Origin: Brachionus koreanus
Taxonomy: Eukaryota > Rotifera > Eurotatoria > Ploima > Brachionidae
Reading direction: 5' to 3'
Length of the DNA stretch: 64,000 nt
Assembly: GCA_016987375.1 (NCBI GenBank)
Contig: PJRA01000508.1
Coordinates: 1,361,598 to 1,425,597, forward strand
In this document: positions 46,201-60,344 of the stretch, piece by piece
How the letters are laid out: each line of letters starts with the position of its first letter
Numbering within the stretch: the first letter of the stretch is position 1
Translations under genes and position numbers: made by a program
Notes under the pieces: model-generated
Told to the model about the DNA's origin: nothing
Databases searched by the model: none
What the model saw: the letters and a program-made list of their open reading frames with translations, nothing else

Positions 46201-49200
46201 CAAAAATAGAAGGCTTAATTCGATAAAGCTGGCCACTAATCTTACATTGACACTAAGTATTTTCAAACAATAAATCACTATGCTTTTAAGTAAGTCTTGA
46301 GGTTTGAAATTATATCGGCGAAACCTATTATATTGATTGATTTTAATTATTTTATAAAAGGATTCATTTTTGATTTCTATTATTTAGTAAAATAAGTGTC
46401 AAGAGAATCATGCGCAAAAAAAACGCTCTGTAAATAGCTTAACAGAGCCTGAAAAAGACCCAAGTTGTTCAATTAAGACTTTTATATAGATTTAATATTA
46501 AATCAACTGCTTGTCATTTATGATAGCAGGAAATGGCTTGTATACTTTAAATTTTGGCTGTAATTTTTACTAATGCCTTAAAACAAAATTAAATAAAATT
46601 AAAATTTAAATAAACTTGTTTTTTTTTCTTTGTTTTGAATAAAAATTTAGGTCCAAAGCTATCTCTTTACTATTAAAAGGGTATTTTCAATTAAAAAGTG
46701 TCTATAAGAATCTAAATAAATTAAATAAAATCAAGTGAAACAAAGCAATTAAGTTACAATTATTTATCATAATAAATTTTTTTTAAATCAACATGAGCTT
46801 CCGTATATGAAAATGAAAACGAAAATATTTCAATAAATATTTCAAAGTATTTTAACAAAATTTATACATCTTTCGTTAAGAATTAAACTAGAGAATTTAC
46901 GAACTGAATTTAGTTGCAAAAATGCCATTCCATGCCAGATAATGTTAAATATTGTTTTTAAAATTGAAAACCAAATTTTATAAACATAAAAAAATTCAGC
47001 ATGCTAAAAATGGTTTTTGATTATTGGTTTTGTATTAAACTTCCTAAGCCCAACGATCAATTACATAATATAAACTTTGTGATATAAACAGTTTATTTTA
47101 TATGGTTTATTTTTATTTCAATTAAGACAAAGGCTTGAAAATCTTAGCGCGGCTTAATTAAAACATTATATTTACGTTATAGTATCTCGAGGCTATAATT
47201 TGGATTGATCCTACTTATTTATATTTTATTTAGAACAATTTGTCTTCAAATATTACAGAGAAGGCAACGCGTTGTTTTTTGCAATTGAAGAATTTAATTT
47301 TATTTATTGGAATTTTTGACACACTGAGTAGTTTTGTTTGCGTAACAAATTGAGTTTGGGTCTACTCTGCTAAACAGAAATACATTGAAATTTTATAAAG
47401 CTCAATATATTATTAGAAATTTCCTTAATTAAAAAATTAAACTAAATAATCATTCAGTTAGATTGTTTAAAATTTTCTGTTCATTTTGAATAAATTTTAA
47501 CTACTAAATAATTTCGCTGTTTTTTTTTTGTTGTTCACAGCATACCATGAACATTTAATTATTATTTACCTCAAACAAGAATTTTTCTATGATAAAATTG
47601 ATTGTTTATTTATTAATTCCATTTAAAAGTCTTATAAATAGTGTTTTATAGATCATTTATAAAATAAATAATGATTAAATTTTAAATTAGACAGTCATTA
47701 TTTGCTCAATAAGATTATTTATTCGTTTGATCTATAATCTTAAGCTCAAAAACAAAAAAAAAAACAACAAGTTTCTTCCTTAATAATTTTTTCAAATGCG
47801 TAAAATCAAAATTATAAAAAAAAACGGCTTTGAAATCCATGTCTTTAAATTATAAGATTCTAATATTGATGGAAAATCCACATAAGATAAAGCTAAATTT
47901 AATTAGACTTCAAATTTTTAGTTTGAATTTCTTTTTAGCATAAAATTCTTTATTTGATCTTAAGTAAAGAAAAATTTCCTTCAAATTTAAATGTGTTAAG
48001 AATTTGAATAAAATTTGTCAGAAATCGATGCCTGATCTAGCATTTAATTAAATATTAGATGTTCTAAGAGGCATAATTTTTTAATTTAAAAAAATTGAGA
48101 GCCAACATATCTTTTTCACCTGTAACATCTCATTTTAAAATCGAAACCAATTTTTTAGTCAAAAATCTTTCAACACTTATTTTTAAAAAAAAAATTTAAA
48201 GTTATTTTAATCAAAAAACTTTAGAATCCACTATATAATATTAGAAGACATGTGACTCATTAATCTCTTCATTTTAGGCCAAATTTATAAGTATAAATTT
48301 AAATTAAATTAAATTAAAGAAAAAAATTTTAGACTGTCATCAATGCTAGAAAATAAATTACGTGACTTTTTGTAAAATTTTACTAGATACCGTTGTTTTT
48401 CTTGATTTTACGCTTCAAAATTATGCACCAAGCAAATATTTAAAATCATATGGCTCAATATTTATAATGAAAAAAAATCGATTTCGGTTTTCATTGATAG
48501 TGTCGTTGTTTCTATATAAAAAAATAAGATAAAAAAATTTACAAAAGCTTTTGATTTTTAAAAATTAAGTTTTTTTCTCTAAATTTTAATCTAAATTATT
48601 CATAATAAAAACAAATCTTAAAATCGATTTATTAGTGTTAATTTACGTAATCATATTCTAGGCTACGATTAAAACAAATTGAAAAGATCAAAATATTTTC
48701 ATAAACTAAAACACATGATAAAAGAATAGAAACAGAGTGTTTTTTTGATTTTGGCTACCTATCTTTTGGCATCCAGTTTCAAAATACTGTTTCTTAAAGA
48801 TACTAACTTGAGGTCCAAAAAGGACTCAAAATCGAAATAATTTTAATATTCTTCAAATAGTTTATTTCCAAAATATCTTTGAATGTTTCATTTTTTATTA
48901 TATGGTTATTTAAATTTATTTTTATTCAAACAAAAAATCTAGAAATTTTGCAGTAAAGAAATTAATATTTAAGAAGACATTTAATTGATAAAAGTTTATT
49001 AATACGATTTTTCAAGAAATATTTGTTTCTAATTAATTGATTGCAATGAGAACAAGCATACTACATCACTATTATAGAAACCTCAATTGAATAAAAAATT
49101 TGAATGATTTTAAAACAACAAATTTTTAAGCAGTCAATTGAGCTAATTTTATTCGAGCACTTTATGAATGTTGAAATTTTGATGATAAAGCAATTTTAAT

Positions 49201-50936
49201 TAAACCTAATTTCTAGACTTTTATTGATTCATACTTTTGAAAATCTCTAGAATCGACAGTTTTTTTGAGTTAAAGTTTATTTCAAATATTCTTCAAGATA
49301 TGTAATGTAGTTGGTTCTTAAATAATGAAACACTTCAGCAAACTTCTCAAATTTTAATGCTCTAAATTGACAAAAAGATTCCGCTGCTGTTAGAATTTCT
49401 TAAAATAATTTTTAAAAATCGAGATAATTGTTTCTTAGTACAAAAGGAATTGAAATTTAATGAATAAAGAATCTTATATTGTACTTTAATTAACTCTAAT
49501 TACTTTTTTAAACGTTAATAAAATTATCATTTTAATGAATGATTATATAAAAGTAAATCATATTCAAATTATTATATTAATTATTCTAATTAATTTTTTT
49601 AAAGAATATAGAATTTAAATATGGCTTCCTCTTATTTACAGTTTCCATCATTTTTTTATTTTATTTATTAAAAACATAGTATGGGTATAAACCCCGGCAG
49701 TTTAATTGCAGCTTAGTTCTTCCTTTCAGTCGCATGAAAAATATATGGCTGTTTTGAATTTTGAATATAATAATGAATATGGTCATATGATTATTATAAT
49801 AATAATAGTAATAATTGTGGAGTAGAGCTTTAAGTGCCCTTGCTGTGCTAATTGTAAGAAAATAAATTTTTGTAAATGTAAATTAGTTAATTTTGCTTTG
49901 GTTTTAGAAAATTTATATAAGATTTTGTGAATATATCAAATGATGTCTGGAATCTACTTAAAATATGGTCTGTGATAAATTGTTACGATATAAAAAGGTC
50001 ATTTTTTATTAGATGGTGTGTTGATCTTGAGAATCGCTGTGCTAGAATTTCAATATTCACATCTTGGTGGTTTTGTCATCAGAGTTTTAATAGGGCAAAA
50101 TTTTACAGTATTCAATTGTGATTAGGATTTTATTCTTAATTTTTTTTTCTATTATAAATATTAATATTTTAGTAATTTTCTAATCAGATTTTTTTCTAAT
50201 TAATTTTGTTTATCTTTTATATAAGAATCAAAAATTGGATTCCAAATTAATAAGCTTTATTTGTGAAATACTAACATTTGGTTTTTATAAATTAAAGCCT
50301 TAACTTTTTCAATTATTATTGAAGAAAATTCTGTGAAATAAATTAAAATTAAACAAATTAAATGATTATTTTAATTATAAAAAGCATGGGACTCTTATTT
50401 AAAGTAAATCAAAATAAAAACTTCCTTTTTTTTCGACATAAAAGTCTGATTTTAATGCAAAAACTAATCTAAAAAATATTAAATATTAAAATCAAATTCA
50501 AATAAATAAGCTTGTGTAAATGTCTCAAATTAAATAATCCTTATTTGGTCACAAAATCTAGATTAAAATAATTCTGATGAGGATTCCGTGTAACTTACTC
50601 TTTTTTATAAAAACTTCAGTAATCATAGAATAAAAAATAAATTTAATCTTTTTGTATAATTTTATTATTTTTCAATTAGATCTTAAATCAAAAATAAAAT
50701 ATACGCTATACGCTTTCGCTTATACGCTTTCTTCAAAACAAAATTTTTTTTTATTATAAAAAAATTTAATTTTTTTATTTCAAAAACAATTAAAATATTG
50801 ATCAAAATTTATTAAACAAATAAAATTTAAAAAAATAAGCATTTAACATTTGGTTGCAGAATAAAATTTGGTGATTGCTGATTTTATTCAGTTATAAATT
50901 CTTTGGTTAGTGGAATAAAAATGTAAACAAAAACTT
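43239..50936. other. 7.7-kb gene-free stretch upstream of neuroglian
   Basis: The largest spacer in the window, lying 5' of neuroglian and 3' of RPGR. Six-frame inspection shows only short, low-complexity frames, such as a Phe/Leu-rich one at 46022-46273 and one at 49927-50121. A TA-type microsatellite is at 43459-43491. No tRNA, rRNA or transposase was recognised. It may hold the 5' untranslated exons and regulatory sequence of neuroglian, a gene often controlled over long distances, but no element can be named. Confidence 0.45.
43459..43491. repeat. TA microsatellite
   Basis: An imperfect (TA)n tract with single C and TT interruptions, about 220 bp upstream of the neuroglian start codon. 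It is followed by a GATCGATCGGTCG cluster near 43506. Confidence 0.8.
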
Positions 50937-53587
50937 TCATAAGACCGAACAAATCTTAAAAGACTGGAAAAAAATTGAACATATTTATTTTTTAAAATTA
51001 TTTCATTTACTTTTTCTTTCGGTTTTTGATTTTTCTTCTTATCTGATTCATTTTCTTTTCTGTCACTATCTTTTTCATTTATATTTAACTGTTTCTTTTC
51101 GATCAATTGACTGTCCCTACGCGATCTAGATAATCTTTCTTGTGAATCGTTTCTAGTTGAATCTCTCAAATAAGTTGAATTAGGCTTTTGTAATCTGTTT
51201 CTGTCATTTCTCGGAATTTCATCGTCCGAAAAGCTTTTAGTATTAAATCTGGATAAGTTTCTTAAGCTTTGTGGTTTTGGCGAATCAAAATTTTTTTTTG
51301 GGCGATCTTGATCTGAATCATCCGAGTTTTTTATTTTTGGACGCGACATAAACGGGAATTCTGTATCATTAGCTTTTTTGACAGGTGGTTTCAAGAAGCT
51401 TTTTTTATTATAAAATGTTTCGTCATCAGAATTGGAAGAACTTCGATTTCTGTTGCTTCTACCTCCTTTTAATCGACTGTCTTTTTCTTCTTCGTCATAT
51501 CTACTAGTACCGAAGTGTCTCAACTCATTTTTTTTGTCTCTTTGAATTGGTCTTCGCTCTTCATCGTCTGAATTTTTATATCTACTTCTAGTCTTTTCTG
51601 CAGCCGCTTTCTTCAGATTAAGTTCACTTAGTGGCACAAACGTATTTTCTCTAGTTAAAGTATGAGTCTAAACCAAAAAAAATAATTTTTTTTATTCTTA
51701 ATTTTTATTAACTACCCTGTTGAAAGTCCTCTCAGCTTCTTCGTCTGAATCTAAATAAAAATAAAATTAAATAAACTAATTATTCAATAAAATTTGTTAA
51801 AAATTTTTCGCACCTGAATTTTTATACTTTGAATTTTTCCTGATTTTGTCTCGAACATATGGATTTGGACTGGGTGTTCGTCTTGAAAGTTGCTAAATTT
51901 TTAAAACTTGAAAGCAATTATAAAACTAATTTTTTCAAAAATTACCCTTCTGTCGGAATAGCCTTTTTCTTTTATTGAATCGTCACTATCATTATTTTTT
52001 TTTGACAGTCTTAATTTACCAATCAGTATCATGTGACATCCACCACAGGCGACCTAATAAACAACTAGAGGTGAAATTCTTAACAAAAAAATTGCAAGAT
52101 TCTTACATTTTCTATCATTAATGGCTTAAATTTATCAACCAAAACTGGATTAAACTGATTTGTATTGAAAATTTTTTGACTAAGACCCAATTTACCATAT
52201 CTGTTGTCGCCCGAAGCATACATTTCACCATTTTCAGTAATAAATACCGAATGACATTCTCCACACGATACCTGAATAATCTTTTTTCTGCGAAAAAACG
52301 TTATTTGTTCAGGTACTTTGCTTCTATCTGTATCTTCACCATTTCCAAGTTGACCTTTAGATCCATCGCCAAAGGAATAAACTCTTCCACCTTTAAAAAA
52401 TTATAAAATTTCAAGCTTTTGTGCATAGATTATTTTCCCACTTGCACCGATGATAATTGAGTGTTGTCCTCCACATGACACAAACGTAATTGGTTCGTCA
52501 ATAGAAAGAACTTCAGAAAACCGCTTTTTGTTATCACTGTGACCCAATTGACCATACTCATTTGAACCAGATGTATAAAGTCTTGCTTTTTCTTTAAAAA
52601 ATTTATATTTAATATTATCAATCTTTACTTTAGCTTCATATATTTTGTTGCTATGAGATTTATGACCTATAATATTGGATATCAAATAAATATTTACTTG
52701 AAATAATAGCTGTGTGATAGTAACCACATGCAATAAAGCTAACTCGAAAGTCTAAAGCCAATAATCTTGGAGAAAATTGTTCAATCACTTTTCCGAGTCC
52801 AATTTCTCCATTTTCATTACTACCCCAAACATAAACTTCTCCGGATTCTTCAAAAATTATTATATATTTATCAATCAAATTAAAAAAAAAAAGCCCATAT
52901 ACTTGATAAAGCTACTGAATGTCCTGATCCTGCTGCTATCATCGACCATTCTTGAGGCTCAATTTTTTCTACTTTTTGTGGAATATTTGAAAAAGGATCC
53001 TGGAAGCCATCACCTAAACCAAGCTGACCTTCGGAATTACTTCCGAATGTATAAATGTTCCCTTTTTCTGTAAGAAAATTAATATATTTTCCTTTAGATA
53101 ATAATTTATTTAATTTAATAAAACCTGTAGCTAAAATAGTATGATTTCTACCACATGCTATGAGTAATACTTTTTCGTGTTTGATAGCTAGAACAAGAAA
53201 GCTTATATTCTAATTCAAATTTGTCTAATTTAATACCTTTTATGCAGCTTGGCTTTTCTATGTTATTTTCATGACCCAAACCTAGTTGACCCCAGTTATT
53301 TGAGCCGAACATAAATACTCTGCCTCTATCAGTAACAACGCCTGTATGCTCATCGCCGCAAGAAAGTTCAATAATAGGATCATCTCTCACATGAAATTTT
53401 CCCTCCTCAAATCGGCTTTTTCCACAAACAAAAGCCGATCCATATTCTTAAACATGATATTATTTATTAAATTTTTAAGATTTTTAATCAAATGTTTTGT
53501 ACCAGGAATATCTTCTAGGAGATCATTATTTGTATTTTCCATCGATCGATGAGAGTAATTGCCAGTAGGTCTTGTATAATAGCTCAT
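50937..53587 (-). CDS. RPGR: RPGR homologue: RCC1 propeller with C-terminal CAAX box, 670 aa
   Basis: Ciliary transition-zone protein. Twelve exons on the minus strand: 53587-53503, 53446-53237, 53187-53125, 53067-52903, 52847-52698, 52591-52442, 52390-52107, 52053-51946, 51892-51814, 51750-51716, 51667-51011, 50963-50937, total 2013 nt. RCC1-type repeats give a beta-propeller: [89 protein letters not shown]. Repeat wording and order match RPGR rather than RCC1 or HERC. A Ser/Arg/Lys-rich disordered tail follows with several SDDE motifs. The last 27-nt exon reads [12 protein letters not shown]. CSVL fits a CAAX box for geranylgeranylation, paralleling the prenylated C-terminus of the vertebrate constitutive isoform. 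The start at 53587 is the likeliest ATG, although the frame stays open further upstream. It faces ATG5 head to head across 358 bp. Confidence 0.92.
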
Positions 53588-53945
53588 TTTGTAAGCTCGA
53601 TTTCCCTCTCTTTTGAAATCTTGAAGATAATATTTCAAAATCAAATAAATTATTTGGAATTGAATGAATAAGCAAAGGTATAGACTGAAGACCGTGACTT
53701 TTTTTGTTACTAGGTTACAAAACAAAGATCTGTTTGAATTTTTTAAAACCAAAATAATCTTTAAAAACAAGAAAATTGTAAGCTTAATTTCGAAGTAAAG
53801 TAAAAACTTTCTAATCTTTACTATATGTTTTATCTCGTGATTTTTTCAATCAAAAATTTTCAGTCAAAATATTCACATTCTAAATTGTAGCAATAATTTT
53901 TACTAAGATTAGATTAGATTTGGTCAAAGAAAATTTGAACCAAAA
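53588..53945. promoter_or_regulatory. Bidirectional spacer between RPGR and ATG5
   Basis: Only 358 bp separate the two divergent start codons, so the promoters of both genes probably overlap here. No TATA box or factor site can be singled out in such AT-rich sequence. A minus-strand frame runs from 53770 in phase with RPGR, leaving open a longer RPGR N-terminus. Confidence 0.5.
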
Positions 53946-55411
<1,466 letters not shown>

Positions 55412-57951
55412 ACTTTTGAATCAGTGTTAATTTATCAACTCAAGTTTGATAAATCATTTAAATTATTCTAATATATTTTTTGTGATTGGCAATAATCGTC
55501 GTTTTGTTAATATTTTTTTTCAAATAAAAAAATTTTAAATAATTTTTATGATTTTTGCAGGTTAAATAAAAAATTTTTGTCTTATCCATTAGACTTATTA
55601 AAATACCATATTTTACAAATCTAATTCAATCAGATAAATATTCTCATGAATTCACTGATTCGAAAGTCTTTTAGAATTTATTTGTTCTGATCTTTAAAAA
55701 AAAATTACCAAAATTTGTTTAAAACTTAATCGAAAAATATTCAAAAAATTTAATTTCGTATTAGACTGAATGATTATAAATCCATTTCCATTCTTTTACT
55801 TGTGCCTTAGAATAAGTTTGATTTTGCACACAAAAGAATTAAAAGAATAAAACACAATTATTATTTTATTATTATTATCAATAGGCTCATGTTTTTTTTT
55901 AAATATTCATCTAATTATTATTATTTTTATAAAGCTGGTCGAGCTTAGGTCCTTCAGCAAAAACAAAGAATATCAAAATATTATAAAAAAACTAATAAAA
56001 GCATACATTGGTTTTTAAACATAGTCAAAAGTTTAGGATCGATTATATAGATAGTTTTTTATAAGATAAAGGTTTAAAAAATTATGTGCTTTGAATTAGT
56101 AGAAAGAGTTCGTCAATAGCAAAATAAACACTACACAAAGGCGTAGAATTGTTAATAATTCTTGACACAAAATTTTGTCAAATTATCCATATGAGTCAAC
56201 ACGTTAGAACCACCTGATTTTTCGATTTTGCTCCCCTGAGGCCCCATTTTTTATTGAACACAATTTTAATAATATGTAGTCTTTATTGGAATTTCTGTCT
56301 AATTTCATCAGTTTGATTATTAAGGTTTAGTCGTTTTTTAAACGTGATTCTCAGTAATTTAATGAATTATGAATAAGGCATGATTTTACCAAAGAAAGAG
56401 AACTTTAATTTAAGAATACTATTACTTTTGAAAAATATTAAGAGGTTTTTTCTATTGAAATCTTCATCTTCCATTTACAAAGCCAAGGTTCTAGTTTGTT
56501 AAGTTATTTATTAATTTGAGATTCGATGATGATTTTATTGGGATATCATTAATGAAGATGCTAAAGAGAAGAGGGCTTATTACTGACCCTAGTGGGATAT
56601 TAGCTTTTATTTGAAATCGACCACTTAGTGAGTAATTTGTGTTTACTTTGAAGTGTCTAGAACTGAGGAAGGATATTATTTAAAGGATGATAAAATCTGG
56701 CACTTTAAGCTCAATAAGTTTATATAATGGGCCATTGAGCCAGACTCGATCAAATGCTTTGGAAAGATCAAGGAAATATTTTTTTTTCTCAGACTTAGAT
56801 TAAAGAGGCTTAAGATTTTCGTTAAGGCTTTGAATCATATCAGAGCCAGGTGCTGAAGTATCTTTAGCATTTTTAATAGCTTCTTGAAGCTCAATGATTC
56901 TTACTATCTCAATGATATATCAGGCTTAAAGTGCTCACAGTTGTGGCTCGTTTCGTTTAGGCTATGAGTTTCTTAAAAGATTGCTCCGAATATTTTCATC
57001 AAAATCTGATTCATCTGATTCAATTCTTAAAAACTAAATCAATAACTAAATAAATATATAGATAAAATAAATTTTGGTCACATATATGTATAAATGGATC
57101 ATTTAGATTTTTTTTTTACTTTGTCTCACTTTTTAAAGTGCTATCTTATTAATTAAAGTTTTGACCCTTCATGCTTTAATGAAAACTAAAAATAAACATT
57201 AATTGTATAAACTAGAAAGAAAAATCAAATGTTAATATCACATATTTATCATGTTTTTTCTTAAATGATTCATTATGTGATTAAATTTAAAACTGGACAT
57301 ATTTTTGTTCGGCTTTTAAAACAGAAAAATAATCATAAAACTTAATCGTTGATTATAGACACAACATATAGGTCAAACTAATAAATATTGAATTAATTTA
57401 AATTTTAAATTTTATTAATTTGATTGATTTAGTTGGCTTAAAATACTTTATTTTAAACAATTCAAAATGAAAACGAACTGTAATTCAAGCATTTTAGATA
57501 AGAATTCATCCGCTAAATGATAAAACGTTTTGTTTGTGATATTAGTCCACGTTATTAGTGAGAAAATGCAATTAATTTTAAACTCATTAAGAAATTTTTT
57601 CAAGTTTGCTTTGAGAAAGCACAAAAATCCAAATTGCTAAAACTTTTATCTAAATTATTTCATACAGAAATGATAGAGCTATTTTATTTATGATTAACTA
57701 TTCTTATACAAATCAAGCTAATTTTTCTATAACATTTGCTCGACTCATCTAAGTTTTGGCTTGGGTTTTTATTGCTCGATTATAATTAAAAACATATATT
57801 TCGAGAATATTGTATAATTTGAAAAAAAAAATTAGATAAAAATGATACTTGAATTTATTTTTTTAAATTTTAACATTTCTTTAGCTCATTGTTTCTATTA
57901 GGTTTAATAAGAAAATCTTAAAATAGATGCAAAAAATTAAAAACGTGTAAA
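55412..57951. other. Intergenic with a dead retroelement
   Basis: About 2.5 kb between ATG5 and the Rab gene. The middle part (56441-56915) is a decayed reverse transcriptase. The rest is AT-rich, with no gene recognised. Confidence 0.55.
56441..56915 (-). mobile_element. Degenerate non-LTR retrotransposon reverse transcriptase
   Basis: Read on the minus strand, fragments of the reverse transcriptase domain appear in the correct order: ELQEAIKNAKDTSAPGSD (fingers), FLDLSKAFDRVWLNGPLYKL, then VNTNYSLSGRFQIKANIPLG, SVISPLLFSIFINDIPIKSS, and finally NKLEPWLCKWKMKISIEKT. The first aspartate block and the SPLLF block are clear. The catalytic Y/F-A-D-D segment that should lie between INDIP and NKLEPW is absent, and in-frame stops occur. 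The wording resembles the Jockey/CR1 side of non-LTR elements. Dead copy; no ends or poly-A tail could be defined. Confidence 0.8.
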
Positions 57952-59051
57952 ATGGCTAATCGAAAAAATCCCAAGCCATATGACGTTGACTACAAAGTTC
58001 TCATTATTGGAGAATCAAGAGTTGGTAATTTATTATTTACATCTGATAGATATTTATCAAGAAATAACTTACAAATAAAGGAAAGACGTCCATTATTAGA
58101 AGATTAAATAATGAGGGCTTTAGTGAAAATACCATTTCAACTGTTGGTCTTGATTTTGTCAATGTTTATTTTGATATTGATGGCGTTAGAGTAAAATTAC
58201 AAATTTGGTAAATAGAATTTTTTTTGTTTAGTCAAACAACTATGGATCCTAAAATATTTAGGGATACTGCAGGCCAAGAGCGGTTTAGAACAATTACTCG
58301 GAGCCACTTCAGAAACACAAAAGGAACAGTTCTTGTTTATGACATAAGTGAAAAAGAATCCTTTGAAAAATTGGAATATTGGGTTGAAAATATCTCGACA
58401 GTAGTCTTCAATTTAAATTTTAAAATAATATTTTAGAATTTATTTTTAAAAAGATGAATCTTGATTCTGAAATAGTGTATATAATCGGAAACAAAAATGA
58501 TCTAGAACAGAAACGAGAAGTTAACTTTGAGCAAGGAAAAAAAGTAATTTTTATTCAGAGCAAGATCTTTCTTAATATTTATCAAGTTTGCAACTCGAAA
58601 TCTGATGAAATTTTTTGAAACCAGTGCCAAAAATGGAGAAAACTTGAGTGAAATATTCAAAAATTTAGCGTTCGATATTCTGGATATGAACGACATGTCA
58701 AAAGTAAATCTTTAAAACTAATTAATTGGAAAAAATTCACTTATTTTTCAGATGAATCGATACAAACAAAAGTCAGCCTCAAATTGTTTCGTCTATTCGT
58801 ATAATATGCCAAATGAGATTCAATTAAAACAACCAGTGGAACAAAAAAAGCATTCAAAGTTTATTTTACCATTTAAAAAAAAGTTAAAGTACAAAGCGCC
58901 TGTGGCAAAATCTTTAGATAATTTGAACCAAATAAGCTACAAAACATCCAACAGCCTAGTTAAATTAAAATCAGAAAAAAATTCGAAGAAAAAAAAGTCC
59001 AAAAAAAATAGTAAGAAAATAATGTCTTTAAATTGCTGTAAAATTAGCTGA
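57952..59051 (+). CDS. Rab-family small GTPase with basic C-terminal extension, 281 aa
   Basis: Small GTPase of membrane traffic. Six exons: 57952-58024, 58081-58207, 58262-58400, 58454-58543, 58587-58703, 58752-59051, total 846 nt. The GTP-binding motifs are all present: P-loop GESRVGKT (split by intron 1), switch I with STVGLDF, WDTAGQERFRT for switch II, IIGNKNDL for guanine recognition, and ETSAKNG. The intact Gln and Lys imply normal hydrolysis and binding. After helix 5 (LSEIFKNLAFDILDM) a tail of about 100 residues follows, rich in Lys and Ser. It ends LNCCKIS, a CC motif three residues from the end that could be prenylated. Typical Rabs are 200-220 aa, so the tail is long. The subfamily could not be assigned; the switch I sequence is loosely like Rab26/37. 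Confidence 0.9.
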
Positions 59052-60344
59052 ATATTTATGTAAAAACAAATTTAAACGATCAAAATAAAATTATTTTTAA
59101 ATTAAACATATTTTTATTTTAAATAATTCAATTAGTCCAGGTAAAAGAAAGTTGTTTACAAATAAAGAGATTCTTTCATGTAAATAAAAGACTAATCAAT
59201 CAAATTAAATAAGTTATAAAAGTAAGACTTAAAATTTTCAAGCTTTTTTTTTATTTTTTTATTTTGAAAATAGTTTTAGAACATTTCAAGGAACCGGAAT
59301 ATAAATAAGATGAAATTTAAAAGTTCTGTTAATTTTATACTTATATTTTTAAATTGAACAATAAGTGGGAGCTCCGTCCCCTTCTTAAACTTAAGCTTTT
59401 TTAAGAAAATTAAAACCAGGTTCTAAATTGAGTTAAGACACGATTTATATAATTATTGTTAAATTCAAAAGCCTATTTAATTGTTAAAATTTTGCAAAAA
59501 AGAATAATTTCATCAATTTTCAAATATAATATCGACTATCGAATTTATTAAAATGTTTATTAACTTTAATCCTACTCTCATGTGACCCCATCAGTTTTTT
59601 AACGATTTTGACCAAAAGAAAACACAGATTAATTGATGATGCTATTAAATTTAAATTTTTTAAAAAGAAAAATTGTATTTTTAAATGATTATAAATCGAA
59701 AAAATCGATTGCCGATATTTATTTAAATTGGTCTTAATTTTTAAAACTTAATTAGAGTATATGGCAAGAAAAAAGATATTCATTTTGTGAAATTTTTCAT
59801 TCAAAAGTGTCTACTCTCAAAAGTAAGAAGCTGATATGCCAAATTTTAAGGAATAATAAATTTTTTATTTTAAAAAAGCCAAAAAATGTTTAACATTGAG
59901 CTTATAAACCTATTGATGAAATTCCCATTTTTTAAGAATATAATCAATTAAATTGAAAAATAAAATCTTGCGCTATTAAACTAATTTTTTCATACAAATT
60001 AAAAATCTTTTATTTTTCACTTTTTTATCAACTATCCAAACAATCATATAATTTATGAATTGATATCTAGTGTCTTGGCGCCCATTTAGAACCAATTTGA
60101 TAACTTCAAAATAAAAAGACCATGTTGATTTGATTGTTTTACGAGAAAAAAATAAACTCTTCTTAACCTCTTTTACAAACATTTATCATGGCGAAGTTTT
60201 TTTCTCCAATGCAACCATTGTAAAATAAAAAAGTATTTTAAAAGATTTTTTGATTTTTTTTAAGAAATAATTCAATAGTTACAGATAAAACTAAATTAAT
60301 TTTAAAATTGATGTTTGATTTTAATTATAGACAATAAAATAAAC
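59052..60344. other. Intergenic, no gene called
   Basis: About 1.3 kb. A 68-codon minus frame at 59976-60182 contains TWSFYFEVIKLVLNGRQDTR and has better amino-acid balance than most spurious frames here. It has no recognisable family and no neighbouring exon. A TTTTAATTATAG string 15 bases before the CatSper2 ATG could be the acceptor of a 5'-UTR intron. Confidence 0.4.

Noticed and set aside
46022..46273. 83-codon Phe/Leu-rich frame, possible membrane protein
   Set aside because: Hydrophobicity follows from T-rich codons; no supporting exon, motif or start context.
49927..50121. 64-codon frame with Trp and Cys residues
   Set aside because: Short, no homology recognised, no splice-compatible neighbours.
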